64,000 nt of DNA from Leisingera sp. NJS204 (GCF_004123675.1 NZ_CP035417.1:134501-198500), one strand, 5' to 3'; positions 18,892 to 28,680 are shown, numbered from the stretch's first letter. The notes: generated from the letters alone by a model not told the origin. Numbers and translations are program-made.

Positions 18892-19788
18892 ATGCATCAA
18901 CGGCTAAGTGCCGAGCAGCTGGCAACAGGCTCTATCCTGATCGCGCTGGCGGTTATGGGGCTGAAAACGGCGGCATGGGTGATGACGGGCTCAGTTGCGT
19001 TGCTGTCTGACGCGCTGGAGTCGCTGGTGAATATCGGGGGCGCGGTTATGGCGTGGTTTGCTGTGCGCTACGCCCAGCGGCCGCCGGATGCGGGCCACCC
19101 TTTTGGTCATCACAAGGCCGAATATTTTTCTGCTGTGGCCGAAGGCATCATGATTGTCATCGCCGCTTTGGTAATCGTGCATGAAGCCGTGAATGCTTTG
19201 GGCCGCCCGGCTGCAGCCGAATGGGGCACCGCCGGAATAGTCGTCAATGCAGTGGCAATGGGCGTGAACCTGGCCTGGGCGCGGGTGCTGTTGCGGGCGG
19301 GCAGGCGGCTGCATTCACCGGCGCTGTCTGCCGGCGGGCGGCACCTGATGAGCGACGTCTGGACGTCGGCAGGGGTGTTGCTGGGCCTGGTGCTGGCACT
19401 GGCCAGCGGCTGGGCTGTGCTCGACCCGCTGCTGGCGCTGCTGGTTGCGGTCAATATTCTGCGCGAAGGCTGGCTGGTGATTGCTGCATCGGTGAACGGA
19501 TTGATGGACACCGCCGCCCCCGAAGGAGAGCGTGCGGAGGTCAAGGAAATCATCCACAGCTCTGCCGCCGGAGCGTTGCAGGTGCATGGCCTCAAGACCC
19601 GCCGCGCAGGCAGGGCGTTGTTTGTGGAGTGCCACATGGTGGTTGCTGGCAGCATGACTGTTCAGGAAGCGCATGACATCTGCGACCGGGTGGAGGCTGC
19701 ACTGCACAAGGCCTTTCCGGACGCGCAGCCGGTGATTCACGTGGAGCCTGAGACCAAGCTGGAACCTGCCGGGATCACGCCGCGCTGA
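18892..19788 (+). CDS. cation diffusion facilitator transporter
   Basis: A 298-residue inner-membrane metal-proton antiporter of the CDF family (FieF/ZitB-like). The first metal site is in LLSDALESLVN (Asp), paired with the RPPDAGHPFGHHKAEYF helix and later HLMSDVWTS. The cytoplasmic C-terminal domain (about 205-290) contains LQVHGLKTRRAG and VECHMVVAG typical of the metal-binding ferredoxin-like fold. Metal specificity (Zn, Fe or Mn) cannot be read. Close behind the TauE-type gene. Confidence 0.92.
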   Translation: MHQRLSAEQLATGSILIALAVMGLKTAAWVMTGSVALLSDALESLVNIGGAVMAWFAVRYAQRPPDAGHPFGHHKAEYFSAVAEGIMIVIAALVIVHEAVNALGRPAAAEWGTAGIVVNAVAMGVNLAWARVLLRAGRRLHSPALSAGGRHLMSDVWTSAGVLLGLVLALASGWAVLDPLLALLVAVNILREGWLVIAASVNGLMDTAAPEGERAEVKEIIHSSAAGALQVHGLKTRRAGRALFVECHMVVAGSMTVQEAHDICDRVEAALHKAFPDAQPVIHVEPETKLEPAGITPR

Positions 19789-19852
19789 AGCGATTGCATT
19801 TCCGCCCGGCCTCCCGTTTAACCGCTTACGAAAACAGCAAAGGAGCAGGCAA

Positions 19853-21214
19853 TTGGCGATGGAGTGGAACAGGCTGCTGAACCCGGGGCGGCTGTGCCGG
19901 CCGGATTACCCTGAAGCGCCGGGGCGCGAGGCCTATTTGCAGGACTATGACCGCATTCTGTTCTCCGAGCCCTTCCGCCGTCTGGCCCAGAAGACCCAGG
20001 TGCATCCGCTCTACAGTCACGACCATGTGCATCACCGGATGATCCACAGCATGGAGACCTGCAGCGTCGGGCGTTCTCTGGGGGCCGGCGTCGGTCAGGC
20101 GCTGCTGGCAGCAGAACGCATCACTCCGGATCAGGTTCTGCGCATTGCCGGCCACGTGCAGGCCGCCTGCCTGCTGCATGATATCGGCAACCCGCCCTTC
20201 GGCCATTCCGGCGAGGACAGCATCGGCGGCTGGTTCGCCGTGCAGTTCCGCGCGAAACAGGGGCTGGCAGCACAGGTGCCTGCGGACCGGCAGGCAGAAT
20301 TTGCGCATTTCGAGGGCAACGCTCAGGGCCTGCGCATCGCCGGGCGGCTGGAAATGGCCCGGCGCGAGGGCGGCATGCGGCTCAGCTATGCAACGCTGGG
20401 TGCCTTTTTGAAGTACCCCTGTACCCGCCAGGTGCGGGACGCGGCCTGCGGCGGCGGCCCGGCGCCCTATGCGGGCCTCAAGAAATTCGGTGTTTTTGCC
20501 TCTGACATTGCACTGCTTGACGAAATCTGCGCGGCCACCGGCATGATCCGCGAAGACACAGGCTGGTACCGCCGCCATCCGCTCGCCTTCCTGGTCGAGG
20601 CGGCGGATGACATCTGCTACCGGATCATGGATATCGAGGACGCAGGCGCAGTCGGCGACCTGGATCGCGCCGACGTGGCCGCGGTGCTGGAGGACATCAC
20701 CGGCAAGCGCAACCGTGAAGAAGACGCTGCCATGCCGCTGAATGACCGGGTCGCTTTGCTGCGCGCCTTGTCGATCGGCGCTGCCACCAGCGCTGCGGTG
20801 CAGGCGTTCATGGACAATTATGACGCCATCATGAGCGGCGAGTTCGACGGCGACCTGATTGGCGCTTCCGCCAAGGCAGATGCGTTCGCCGAGCTGCAGC
20901 GATTGTCGGTGGAGCGAATCTTTGCCGCGCGCCGCAAAACCGAGCTGGAAGTGGCAGGCCGCCACGTGCTGCATCGCCTTCTCGACCAGTTTCACGGGCT
21001 TTATGCCGATCTTGCTGCTTGTGAGTGGGATCAGGATCAGCTGGGCAACAAGCACAGCCATTGGAAGCAGCTGATCCGCGCTGTGGATTTGGATTTGCGC
21101 GGCGTGGAAGACCCGTACACGGCGATGCACTCGCTTGCCGACTTCGTTTCCGGCATGACCGACCGTTACGCGGTCAAGGTCCGGGACATGGTTACAGGCA
21201 GTCTGAATATTTGA
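19853..21214 (+). CDS. dgt: deoxyguanosinetriphosphate triphosphohydrolase-like protein
   Basis: HD-domain dNTPase that hydrolyses dNTPs to deoxynucleoside and triphosphate. The 453-residue protein has the metal-binding H...HD...D set: HVHHRMIHSMET, then ACLLHDIGNPPFGHSGED, and the second Asp in EAADDICYRIMDIEDA. The start is TTG 19853, 7 bases after AGGAG; ATG 19859 lies too far from that site. It ends just before a shared hairpin terminator at 21241-21259. Confidence 0.9.
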   Translation: MAMEWNRLLNPGRLCRPDYPEAPGREAYLQDYDRILFSEPFRRLAQKTQVHPLYSHDHVHHRMIHSMETCSVGRSLGAGVGQALLAAERITPDQVLRIAGHVQAACLLHDIGNPPFGHSGEDSIGGWFAVQFRAKQGLAAQVPADRQAEFAHFEGNAQGLRIAGRLEMARREGGMRLSYATLGAFLKYPCTRQVRDAACGGGPAPYAGLKKFGVFASDIALLDEICAATGMIREDTGWYRRHPLAFLVEAADDICYRIMDIEDAGAVGDLDRADVAAVLEDITGKRNREEDAAMPLNDRVALLRALSIGAATSAAVQAFMDNYDAIMSGEFDGDLIGASAKADAFAELQRLSVERIFAARRKTELEVAGRHVLHRLLDQFHGLYADLAACEWDQDQLGNKHSHWKQLIRAVDLDLRGVEDPYTAMHSLADFVSGMTDRYAVKVRDMVTGSLNI

Positions 21215-21240
21215 TCTGCTCAGTCATCTGAAACGAAAAA

Positions 21241-21259
21241 ACCCGGCCATTGGCCGGGT
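21241..21259. terminator. bidirectional terminator between dgt and pckA
   Basis: Hairpin with arms acccggcc/ggccgggt, preceded by A6 and followed by TTTT, so it can act for convergent dgt (+) and pckA (-). Confidence 0.85.
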
Positions 21260-21282
21260 TTTCTATTCGCGGAGCAAATGGT

Positions 21283-22881
21283 TCAGCCGATCGCGGCGGC
21301 TTTCACGTCTTCGTCAATGAACGGCAGGTACTGCTCGAAATTGTCGGAGAACATCTGCACCAGCTTGGCCGCCTGCGCGTCATATGCACCTTTGTCGTCC
21401 CAGGTGCGGCGCGGATCCAGCAGCATTTCAGGTACACCCGGCACGTCGACCGGCACGTCGAAGCCAAAGTTGGCATCCTTGCGGAATTCGACATTGGCCA
21501 GCGAGCCGTCCAAAGCTGCGGTCAGCAGGGCGCGGGTTGCCTTGATCGGCATCCGGCTGCCGGTGCCATAAGCGCCACCGGTCCAGCCGGTGTTCACCAG
21601 CCAGCAGGTCGCGCCGTGCTGGGCGATCTTTTCGCGCAGCAGGTTGCCGTAAACTTCCGGGCGGCGCGGCATGAAGGGGGCGCCGAAGCAGGTCGAGAAG
21701 GTCGGTTCCGGTTCGGTCACGCCGCGCTCGGTGCCGGCCACTTTGGAGGTGAAGCCCGACAGGAAGTGGTACATCGCCTGCGCCGGGGTCAGCCGCGAGA
21801 TCGGAGGCAGCACGCCGAAAGCATCACAGGTCAGCATGATGATGTTTTTCGGGTGGCCGCCGCGAGCGCTGTCCGAGGCATTGGAGATGTAATGCAGCGG
21901 ATAGGCACAGCGCATGTTGGCGGTCAGGCTGTCGTCGTTGAAATCCAGCTCCTTGGTCTCCGGATCAAACACCATGTTTTCGATCACGGTGCCGAATTTG
22001 GAGGTGGTGGCATAGATCTCCGGCTCTGCCTCGGCATTCAGGTTGATGGTCTTGGCATAGCAGCCGCCTTCAAAATTGAAGGTGCCGTTGTCGGCCCAGC
22101 CATGTTCGTCATCGCCGATCAGCACCCGGTCCGGGTCGGCGGACAGGGTGGTCTTGCCGGTGCCCGACAGGCCGAAGAACACGGCGGTGTCGACCGGGTT
22201 GCCCTTGGCGTGATTGGCGGAGCAGTGCATCGGCATGATGCCTTTCTCCGGCAGCAGGTAGTTGAGCAGGGTGAAGACGGATTTCTTGTTCTCGCCTGCG
22301 TATTCAGTGCCGCCGATCAGGATCATCTTGCGGTCGAAATTCATCGCAATGACGGTCTCGGAACGGCAATCATGCTTCTTGGGGTCAGCCTGGAAGCTCG
22401 GGCAGTTGATGACCGTGAAGTCTGCGATGAAGTCATCCAGGTCTTCGCGGTCCGGACGGCGCAGCATGGTGCGGATGAACAGGTTGTGCCACGCCAGTTC
22501 GGTCACCATGCGGACATTGATGGCATGGGCAGGGTCGGCACCGCCGACCAGATCCTGGACGTAATAGTCCTTGCCCTTCATATGCTCCAGCATGTCGGTG
22601 TAAAGCGCATCAAAGCCTTCCGGGCTCATCGCTGCATTGTTGTCCCACCAGATGGTGTCGCGGACGCTGTCCGACTTGACGACGTGTTTATCTTTGGGCG
22701 AGCGGCCGGTGAATTTCCCGGTGGTCACAAGGAAGGCGCCGCCATTGCCCAGCGTGCCTTCGCTGCGCTTCAGCGCGGCTTCGATCAGCGCGGGCTCCAT
22801 GAAGTTGTAGAAGACATTGCCCAGACCCTCGATGCCCTGATCCTCGAGGCGGAATTGCGGGTTAACCCGTCCAGATGTCAT
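21283..22881 (-). CDS. pckA: phosphoenolpyruvate carboxykinase (ATP)
   Basis: Converts oxaloacetate and ATP to phosphoenolpyruvate, CO2 and ADP, the entry to gluconeogenesis. The 532-residue protein has the kinase loop [11 protein letters not shown], the PEPCK signature region with [12 protein letters not shown], the metal-binding LIGDDEHGW, and [11 protein letters not shown] near the N-terminus. ATG 22881 is preceded by AGGAG; the longer frame to 23052 has no ribosome site. Divergent from chvI, an arrangement conserved in alphaproteobacteria in which ChvG-ChvI influences pckA expression. Confidence 0.97.
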   Translation of the reverse strand: MTSGRVNPQFRLEDQGIEGLGNVFYNFMEPALIEAALKRSEGTLGNGGAFLVTTGKFTGRSPKDKHVVKSDSVRDTIWWDNNAAMSPEGFDALYTDMLEHMKGKDYYVQDLVGGADPAHAINVRMVTELAWHNLFIRTMLRRPDREDLDDFIADFTVINCPSFQADPKKHDCRSETVIAMNFDRKMILIGGTEYAGENKKSVFTLLNYLLPEKGIMPMHCSANHAKGNPVDTAVFFGLSGTGKTTLSADPDRVLIGDDEHGWADNGTFNFEGGCYAKTINLNAEAEPEIYATTSKFGTVIENMVFDPETKELDFNDDSLTANMRCAYPLHYISNASDSARGGHPKNIIMLTCDAFGVLPPISRLTPAQAMYHFLSGFTSKVAGTERGVTEPEPTFSTCFGAPFMPRRPEVYGNLLREKIAQHGATCWLVNTGWTGGAYGTGSRMPIKATRALLTAALDGSLANVEFRKDANFGFDVPVDVPGVPEMLLDPRRTWDDKGAYDAQAAKLVQMFSDNFEQYLPFIDEDVKAAAIG

Positions 22882-23223
22882 ACGTTTTTTCTCCTGTGGC
22901 GGCGCGGCTGCACGCAGGCTGCGGGGCTGCGCCAATGGGGCAATAGAACACGGCATCGCTGCCGGTGGCGGGGTCTTAACACGGCGTTTCGGGCGGTGAA
23001 CAGGCCGGTTCCCCCGAGTTAGCGCCACCAAGGCGATGTTTAGCGCAACCATCAGTTTAAGCCTGCGCCGGTGCCTGCTTGTTCAGCAGGCGCTAAGGTA
23101 TTTTTGCCCCAATTGAGACCAAAGATCGCCCTGATTCTTTAAATGGGATTGATTCGGGGCACCATAACGGCGATGAAAGTGCTAAAAAACAACACAGAAC
23201 AGAGCAGATTAGGGGCAATTCCG
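22882..23223. promoter_or_regulatory. divergent pckA-chvI intergenic region
   Basis: 342 bases with no gene. It must hold the promoters of pckA (minus) and chvI (plus). A small inverted repeat (arms at 23073-23079 and 23085-23091) lies near the middle. No certain -35/-10 elements were assigned. Confidence 0.5.
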
Positions 23224-23928
23224 ATGTCAAAAATTGCATTGGTAGATGATGACAGGAACATCCTGACATCCGTTTCCATGACGCTTGAGGCCGAAGGCTT
23301 TGAGGTGGAAACCTACAACGACGGCCAGGCGGCGCTGGACGCATTCAACAAGAAGCTGCCGGATATGGCCGTGCTGGATATTAAAATGCCGCGGATGGAC
23401 GGCATGGATCTATTGCAGCGGCTGCGCCAGAAATCCCAGATGCCGGTGATCTTCCTCACCTCCAAGGATGATGAGATCGACGAGGTTTTGGGTCTGCGCA
23501 TGGGCGCCGACGATTATGTGAAAAAGCCGTTCTCGCAGCGCCTTCTGGTCGAACGGATCCGGTCGCTGCTGCGCCGCCAGGAGGCGATCAACAGCGACGC
23601 CGCCGGAACCGCCTCGCCCGAAACCAAGGTGATGGAACGCGGCAATCTGCGGATGGACCCGCTGCGCCATGCGGTCAGCTGGAAGGGCAATGATGTGTCG
23701 CTGACTGTGACCGAATTCCTGTTGCTGCAGGCGCTGGCCCAGCGGCCGGGTTTTGTCAAAAGCCGGGACCAGCTGATGGATGTGGCCTATGATGATCAGG
23801 TCTATGTGGACGACCGGACCATCGACAGCCACATCAAGCGCTTGCGCAAGAAAATGCGCACGGCAGACACGGATTTTGCGGCAATCGAAACCCTTTATGG
23901 AATCGGTTACCGTTATAACGAAGAATAA
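23224..23928 (+). CDS. chvI: response regulator ChvI
   Basis: OmpR-type DNA-binding response regulator of the ChvG-ChvI (ExoS-ChvI) envelope and acid stress system. The 234-residue protein has a receiver domain with acidic pocket DDD at 8-10, phospho-acceptor Asp52 in AVLDIKMP and Lys in LTSKDD. The C-terminal winged helix contains [18 protein letters not shown] 23224 follows AGGGGC; the frame opens earlier but without a ribosome site. The kinase gene follows 53 bases later. Confidence 0.95.
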   Translation: MSKIALVDDDRNILTSVSMTLEAEGFEVETYNDGQAALDAFNKKLPDMAVLDIKMPRMDGMDLLQRLRQKSQMPVIFLTSKDDEIDEVLGLRMGADDYVKKPFSQRLLVERIRSLLRRQEAINSDAAGTASPETKVMERGNLRMDPLRHAVSWKGNDVSLTVTEFLLLQALAQRPGFVKSRDQLMDVAYDDQVYVDDRTIDSHIKRLRKKMRTADTDFAAIETLYGIGYRYNEE

Positions 23929-23981
23929 GCGGCACGTTTAAGCGGGGCTGTTTGCCCCCGGGGCCGAAGGAGTGGGCGCGC

Positions 23982-25697
23982 ATGCGCGATACCAGCATTA
24001 CGCAACGCCAGCAGGACGGCGATGTTGTTCTAGGGGAAGACTGGGTCACCCCGGAACAATCCGTCACGCGTGAAATGCAGGTCAAGCGCGCGCGCCGGGG
24101 GCTTTTGTCGCTCAAGGGTTCGCCGCTGACCCGGAAGATCATCACTTTCAACCTGATCGCATTGATCATTCTGGTCACCGGGATCCTGTACCTGAATTCC
24201 TCGCGTCAAAGCCTGGTCCAGCAGCGGGCGGGCACTCTGGTATCCGAAGCCATGCTGGCGGCGGATGTCTTTGAAGCCGAAATGCCGGCCGCAGGCGCGG
24301 TCAGCTTCGTTGCAGGTGACGGCATCCAGGTCGAGGACACCCTGGCGCGGCTCAGCCTGCGCGGCGGCGTCGAAGCCTTTGTGTTCGACACCACCGGCAA
24401 TCTGATTTCCAGCATCAAGGGCGTGGACCGCAGCGATGCGCTGAACGTGTTGAATGACAGCGGCCGAAGCCGCACGCTGATCAGCGACGGGCTGTCGGCC
24501 ATTTGGGGCATTGCGGATGGCGGCGATGCGGCAGCCGAAGATGCCGCCGCTTTGGGGCCGTCCTTAGAGGAACGGCTGGGCGGTTTGGTTGACCGGGCGA
24601 TGAGCGGCGGCACCGGCATTGAAACTGTGGTGGACACCACCGGCAGCCGGGTGATTTCCGCGGCCACGCCGATCATGCATAACGGCAGGGCAGTCGGCGT
24701 TATCGCGCTGACGTCCCCCACCGGCGAGGTGGACGCTTTGGTGCGCGGCGAGCAGGAGCGCGTGCTGCAGATGTTTGTCGTCGCCCTGCTGGTTTCGGTC
24801 GGGTTGAGCTTGGTGCTGGCCTCGACCATCGCCAACCCGCTTGCCGATCTTGCCGAGGCTGCCGAACTTGGCCGCGAGCGCGGCAGCCGCAAGTCAAACC
24901 CGGGACGGATCCGGATTCCGGACCTGTCTGCCCGGCCGGATGAGATCGGCCGCCTCAGCCGGGCTCTGCGCGGGATGGTCAAGGCGTTGTACTCCCGGAT
25001 CGACAGCAACGAACAGTTTGCAGCCGACGTGGCGCATGAAATCAAAAACCCCCTGGCCAGCCTGCAGTCGGCGGTCGGCACATTGCGCATGGTTCACCGT
25101 GATGACCAGCGCGAGAAGCTGATGGATGTGATTGAACACGATGTTCGCCGCCTCGACCGGCTGGTCAGCGACATTTCCAACGCGTCGCGGCTGGATGCCG
25201 AGCTGGTCAAGGAGGAAGAAGAAGACTTCGATCTGCTGGCCATGCTGGGCAATCTCAACCAGTACTTGGGGGAAGACGCCCGCACCAAGGGGATCGATTA
25301 CATCACCGACCTTCCGGCCCAGCCCATTCAGTTGCAGGGCCTTGAAGCACGATTGGCGCAGGTTTTTGTCAATCTGATCACCAATGCGATCTCGTTCTGC
25401 GAAGAGGGTGACGCCATTCGCGTTTGGGCCCGGCGCCGTGCCAACCGGGTGCTGATTGTGGTTGAAGATACCGGCCCGGGCATCCCGGACCAGGCGTTGT
25501 CGAAGATTTTCAAACGCTTTTACTCACAGCGCCCGGTGGAGCATTTCGGCAATAACTCAGGACTCGGTCTGGCGATCTCGAAGCAGATTGTCGAGGCGCA
25601 CGGCGGCGTGATCTGGGCCGAAAATATCCGTCCGACAGAAGCCGACGTCACCTCCGAGCCCTTGGGTGCGCGGTTTGTAGTTGGTCTTCCGGTGTAA
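23982..25697 (+). CDS. chvG: sensor histidine kinase ChvG
   Basis: Membrane sensor that phosphorylates ChvI. About 571 residues: a long cytoplasmic N-tail, transmembrane segment near 55-75, a periplasmic domain to about 260, a second transmembrane segment near 265-285, then HAMP. The HisKA motif FAADVAHEIKNPLASL has the acceptor His near 352, and the ATPase domain has VNLITNAISFC, VEDTGPGIP and NNSGLGLAI. ATG 23982 has AAGGAG 9 bases upstream. hprK starts 2 bases after its stop, linking the two-component system to the PTS genes. Confidence 0.94.
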   Translation: MRDTSITQRQQDGDVVLGEDWVTPEQSVTREMQVKRARRGLLSLKGSPLTRKIITFNLIALIILVTGILYLNSSRQSLVQQRAGTLVSEAMLAADVFEAEMPAAGAVSFVAGDGIQVEDTLARLSLRGGVEAFVFDTTGNLISSIKGVDRSDALNVLNDSGRSRTLISDGLSAIWGIADGGDAAAEDAAALGPSLEERLGGLVDRAMSGGTGIETVVDTTGSRVISAATPIMHNGRAVGVIALTSPTGEVDALVRGEQERVLQMFVVALLVSVGLSLVLASTIANPLADLAEAAELGRERGSRKSNPGRIRIPDLSARPDEIGRLSRALRGMVKALYSRIDSNEQFAADVAHEIKNPLASLQSAVGTLRMVHRDDQREKLMDVIEHDVRRLDRLVSDISNASRLDAELVKEEEEDFDLLAMLGNLNQYLGEDARTKGIDYITDLPAQPIQLQGLEARLAQVFVNLITNAISFCEEGDAIRVWARRRANRVLIVVEDTGPGIPDQALSKIFKRFYSQRPVEHFGNNSGLGLAISKQIVEAHGGVIWAENIRPTEADVTSEPLGARFVVGLPV

Positions 25698-25699
25698 CC

Positions 25700-26137
25700 A
25701 TGCCTGATACCGAAAGCCTTATCCTGCATGCCTCCTGCGTCGCGCTGGAGGGGCGGGGGCTTTTGATCACGGGAAATTCCGGGCAAGGCAAATCCGCTTT
25801 GGCACTGCAGCTGATGGCTTTTGGCGCGCAGCTGGTGGCGGACGACCGGGTGCTGCTGCAGCTTTTGGACGGGCAGGTTGTGGCCAGCGCGCCAGAGCCG
25901 ATCCGCGGACTGATCGAGGCGCGGTTTATGGGGCTGCTGCACGCGCAGATCCGCAGCCCTGTGGCGGTTGCTGCACTGGTGGACCTGGATGAGGCCGAAA
26001 CTGAACGCTTGCCGATGCGGCACAGCACGCAGTTGCTGGGGCAGGAGGTGCTTCGGGTCAAGCGCGTGGACGGTGCGCATTTTGCTCCGGCGCTGATGCA
26101 GTATCTCAGATGCGGAGCTTTGGACCCCGATGCCTGA
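25700..26137 (+). CDS. hprK: HPr kinase/phosphorylase, short alphaproteobacterial form
   Basis: A 145-residue protein with only the catalytic C-terminal domain of HprK. The Walker A motif GNSGQGKSALAL lies near residues 26-37 and the HPr-K signature region near LVADDRVLLQ and EPIRGLIEARFMGLL. The N-terminal domain of Firmicute HprK is absent, as is usual in alphaproteobacteria. It would phosphorylate the regulatory Ser of the HPr encoded at 27426-27695. The 3' end overlaps rapZ by 8 bp. Confidence 0.92.
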   Translation: MPDTESLILHASCVALEGRGLLITGNSGQGKSALALQLMAFGAQLVADDRVLLQLLDGQVVASAPEPIRGLIEARFMGLLHAQIRSPVAVAALVDLDEAETERLPMRHSTQLLGQEVLRVKRVDGAHFAPALMQYLRCGALDPDA

Positions 26138-27008
26138 GGCAGAGCAAAAGGCGGTCCCGGCGGTGCTGGTCACCGGCCCCTCCGGAGCGGGCAGGACCAC
26201 GGCGATCAACGTGCTTGAAGATCTTGGCTTTGAGGCGATCGACAACCTGCCGCTGCGGCTGCTGCCGGGGCTGATTGATGCAGCTGCGGCTCCGCGGCCG
26301 ATGGCATTGGGGCTGGACAGCCGCAACCGGGATTTCTCGCCGCGGGCGCTGCTGGATGTGATCGACATGCTGTCCGGCCGCCGCGAGGTAGAGCTGACGG
26401 TGCTCTACCTTGATTCGAAAGCTGACGTTTTGCTGCGGCGCTACTCCGAGACCCGCCGCCGCCATCCGCTGGCACCCGCGGAATCTCCAGGCGAAGGCGT
26501 GCGCCGAGAGCTGGATCTGATGGCGCCGATCCGTGACCGTGCTGATATCCTGCTGGAAACTTCGGATATGAATGTGCACCAGTTGAAGGCAGAGATCGAA
26601 CGCTGGTTTGCGCCTGAAGGCCGCGCGCTGGCGCTGTCGGTGCAAAGCTTCTCTTACAAACGCGGGATGCCGCACGGAATTGACATGGTGTTTGATTGCC
26701 GTTTTCTGGCCAACCCTTATTGGCAGCCCGGTTTGCGGCAGTTCAACGGCATTGATCAGGCTGTGCAGGACTTTGTACGGGCCGACGACAGGTTCACCCC
26801 TTTCTTTTCCCGGGTGCTGGACCTCACCCGTCTGCTGCTGCCGGCTTACCGGGAAGAGGGGAAGTCGCATTTTTCAATCGCCTTCGGCTGCACCGGCGGG
26901 CAGCACAGATCGGTAACGATGGCGGAAACCCTGGCCAAGGCCCTTGCGGAAGACGGCCTGCAAGTGTCAATTAGACACCGCGAGCTGCAAGGCCAGCAAA
27001 AGAAGTGA
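26130..27008 (+). CDS. rapZ: RNase adapter protein RapZ
   Basis: A 292-residue protein of the RapZ (YvcJ/YhbJ) family, an RNA-binding nucleotide-binding adapter. The N-terminal loop GPSGAGRTTA has Arg where a classical Walker A has Lys, a variant I believe is common in this clade. EAIDNLPL follows, and the C-terminal domain ends with SIAFGCTGGQHRSV. In E. coli RapZ steers RNase E to the GlmZ sRNA; whether that role holds here is unknown. It lies between hprK and the EIIA gene, the conserved PTS neighbourhood. Confidence 0.93.
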   Translation: MPEAEQKAVPAVLVTGPSGAGRTTAINVLEDLGFEAIDNLPLRLLPGLIDAAAAPRPMALGLDSRNRDFSPRALLDVIDMLSGRREVELTVLYLDSKADVLLRRYSETRRRHPLAPAESPGEGVRRELDLMAPIRDRADILLETSDMNVHQLKAEIERWFAPEGRALALSVQSFSYKRGMPHGIDMVFDCRFLANPYWQPGLRQFNGIDQAVQDFVRADDRFTPFFSRVLDLTRLLLPAYREEGKSHFSIAFGCTGGQHRSVTMAETLAKALAEDGLQVSIRHRELQGQQKK

Positions 27009-27017
27009 GAGGCCGGG

Positions 27018-27425
27018 TTGATCGGGATTGTGATCGTAGCGCATGGCGAGCTGGCAAGGGAATACCTTGCCGCTGTGGAACACGTTGTGGGCCCGCAGCC
27101 CTGCCTGATGGCCATCGGCATCGGACCCGAGGACGACAGGGACAGCAAGCAGGACGAAATATGCTCGGCTGCGAATGAAGTGGACACCGGCGACGGGGTC
27201 GTTGTGGTCACCGACCTGTTCGGCGGCTCGCCTTCCAACCTCAGCCTGAAGGCATGCGCCCCGGCGGATCGCCGTATTCTGTACGGGGCCAATTTGCCGA
27301 TGTTGATCAAACTGGCGAAATCCCGCCACTTGCCGGTTGCCGATGCAGTCCGGCAGGCAATGGAGGCCGGGCGCAAGTATATCAACGCGCAAAACGTTAA
27401 CCCTGACGGGGAGCAAGCACACTAA
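27018..27425 (+). CDS. PTS mannose-family EIIA component
   Basis: A 135-residue EIIA-Man-type phosphocarrier with its phospho-acceptor His9 in IVIVAHGELA and the FGGSPSN segment. No sugar permease (EIIB/C/D) is encoded nearby, so it probably acts in regulation rather than sugar uptake, as in other alphaproteobacterial ManX-type systems. The start is TTG 27018 after GAGAGGCC. The HPr gene begins 1 base downstream of its stop. Confidence 0.9.
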   Translation: MIGIVIVAHGELAREYLAAVEHVVGPQPCLMAIGIGPEDDRDSKQDEICSAANEVDTGDGVVVVTDLFGGSPSNLSLKACAPADRRILYGANLPMLIKLAKSRHLPVADAVRQAMEAGRKYINAQNVNPDGEQAH

Positions 27426-27695
27426 ATGGCTCTGAAGACGCTGGAAATCATCAATGAAAAGGGGCTGCACGCCCGCGCCTCGGCCAAGCTGGTAGAGGTT
27501 GTAGAAGGGTTTGACGCCACGGCAGAAGTTATCAAGGACGGCCTGTCTGCCTCTGGTGACAGCATAATGGGTCTTTTGATGTTGGCAGCCTCGAAAGGAA
27601 CGACTATTGACGTCGAGACTTCGGGGCCCGATGCTGATGCGCTGGCGCATGCGCTGGAGGCCCTGGTGGCCGGCAAGTTCGGCGAGGGCTACTAG
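27426..27695 (+). CDS. HPr-family phosphocarrier protein
   Basis: An 89-residue HPr/NPr. The EI-dependent His is in KGLHARASAKL near residue 17 and the regulatory Ser in GDSIMGLLML near 47, both intact, so it can be a substrate of both EI and HprK. It is last of the chvI-chvG-hprK-rapZ-EIIA-HPr run, a phosphorelay that senses carbon or nitrogen state rather than transporting sugar. EI itself is not in this window. Confidence 0.94.
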   Translation: MALKTLEIINEKGLHARASAKLVEVVEGFDATAEVIKDGLSASGDSIMGLLMLAASKGTTIDVETSGPDADALAHALEALVAGKFGEGY

Positions 27696-27727
27696 GCCCG
27701 CGCCGGCAGCGGAACGGGAAAAACACT

Positions 27728-28621
27728 TTGGCGGATACCGCACACGACAGGAATACCGGCGTCGCGCCGGAAACCGCTGATCAGACGGGCGAGGTCTATG
27801 ACCGCCGCACGCTGACCTATGCCAATTCCTTTGACGACCGCTGGACCTCGCTGGCGATCAAGACCATCGAATGGCTCACCGGAAAACTGACCATCCTGCG
27901 TATGGTCAGCAAGTTCGAAAAACAGAATGCAGAGTACCGCGGTCAGAAGTTCTGGCGCGGAGCCCTCAATATCATGGGCATTGAACTGCAGACACCGGAA
28001 CAGCAGATCAACAACATTCCCAAGGACGGGCCTGTGGTGATCGTCGCCAACCATCCGCATGGAATGGTCGATGGCATGATTTTTGCCGACCTCATCGGCC
28101 GCCGCCGCCTGGATTACCGGATCCTGACCCGCTCGGTGCTGACAGGGCTGGACGAGGCCGCAACTTCCTTCATGATCCCGGTGCCCTTCCCGCATGACCC
28201 CGAAGCGCAGCGCAAGATGGTCGACATGCGGGCAAAAACCATGACTTTCCTCAAGGATGGCGGCGCAGTGGCGTTGTTCCCGTCCGGCGTGGTGATGTCC
28301 TCCGACAGCTGGTTCGGCCCCGCGATTGAACGTGAATGGAATGTCTTCACTGCCCAGCTGATCCGCCGTTCTGGCGCCCGGGTGGTGCCGATCTACTTCC
28401 CCGGCCACAATTCCCGCTGGTATCAGATCGCCTGCCGGATTTCCCCGATCCTGCGCCAGGGGCTGCTGTTGCGCGAAATCGTGCGTTCCTGCAATAAGCC
28501 GCAAGCGCCGGTTGTGGGTGAACCGCTGACGGACGCGCAGATGGAACAGCTGCAAAGCGATCCGCGGGGCTTTATGGCCTGGCTGCGCGAACATACCCTG
28601 AGCCTCGGCAAAAAAGGCTAA
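27728..28621 (+). CDS. lysophospholipid acyltransferase family protein
   Basis: A 297-residue PlsC-like acyltransferase. Motif I appears as NHPHGMVDGMIF near residue 103 (the His/Asp pair variant), followed by FPSGVVM in the substrate-binding block. It probably acylates a lysophospholipid or glycerolipid at the inner membrane. The start is TTG 27728. The stop codon lies inside a 27-bp tandem duplication (28613-28666). Confidence 0.85.
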   Translation: MADTAHDRNTGVAPETADQTGEVYDRRTLTYANSFDDRWTSLAIKTIEWLTGKLTILRMVSKFEKQNAEYRGQKFWRGALNIMGIELQTPEQQINNIPKDGPVVIVANHPHGMVDGMIFADLIGRRRLDYRILTRSVLTGLDEAATSFMIPVPFPHDPEAQRKMVDMRAKTMTFLKDGGAVALFPSGVVMSSDSWFGPAIEREWNVFTAQLIRRSGARVVPIYFPGHNSRWYQIACRISPILRQGLLLREIVRSCNKPQAPVVGEPLTDAQMEQLQSDPRGFMAWLREHTLSLGKKG

Positions 28622-28666
28622 GCCTGTCTTATCACCGGGAAAGGCTAAGCCTGTCTTATCACCGGG
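28613..28666. repeat. perfect 27-bp tandem duplication over a stop codon
   Basis: Two identical 27-base copies (28613-28639 and 28640-28666). The first contains the TAA of the acyltransferase gene at 28619-28621, so the second copy is untranslated. Probably a recent slippage duplication. Confidence 0.95.
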
Positions 28667-28680
28667 CCGGAAACAGAAAA

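Noticed and set aside
21250-23022. A 590-codon plus-strand frame over pckA
   Set aside because: Antisense to a complete PEP carboxykinase; no recognisable protein features.
28613-28666. Possible CRISPR-like repeat
   Set aside because: Two adjacent copies without spacers; a simple tandem duplication. No CRISPR array was seen anywhere in the window.
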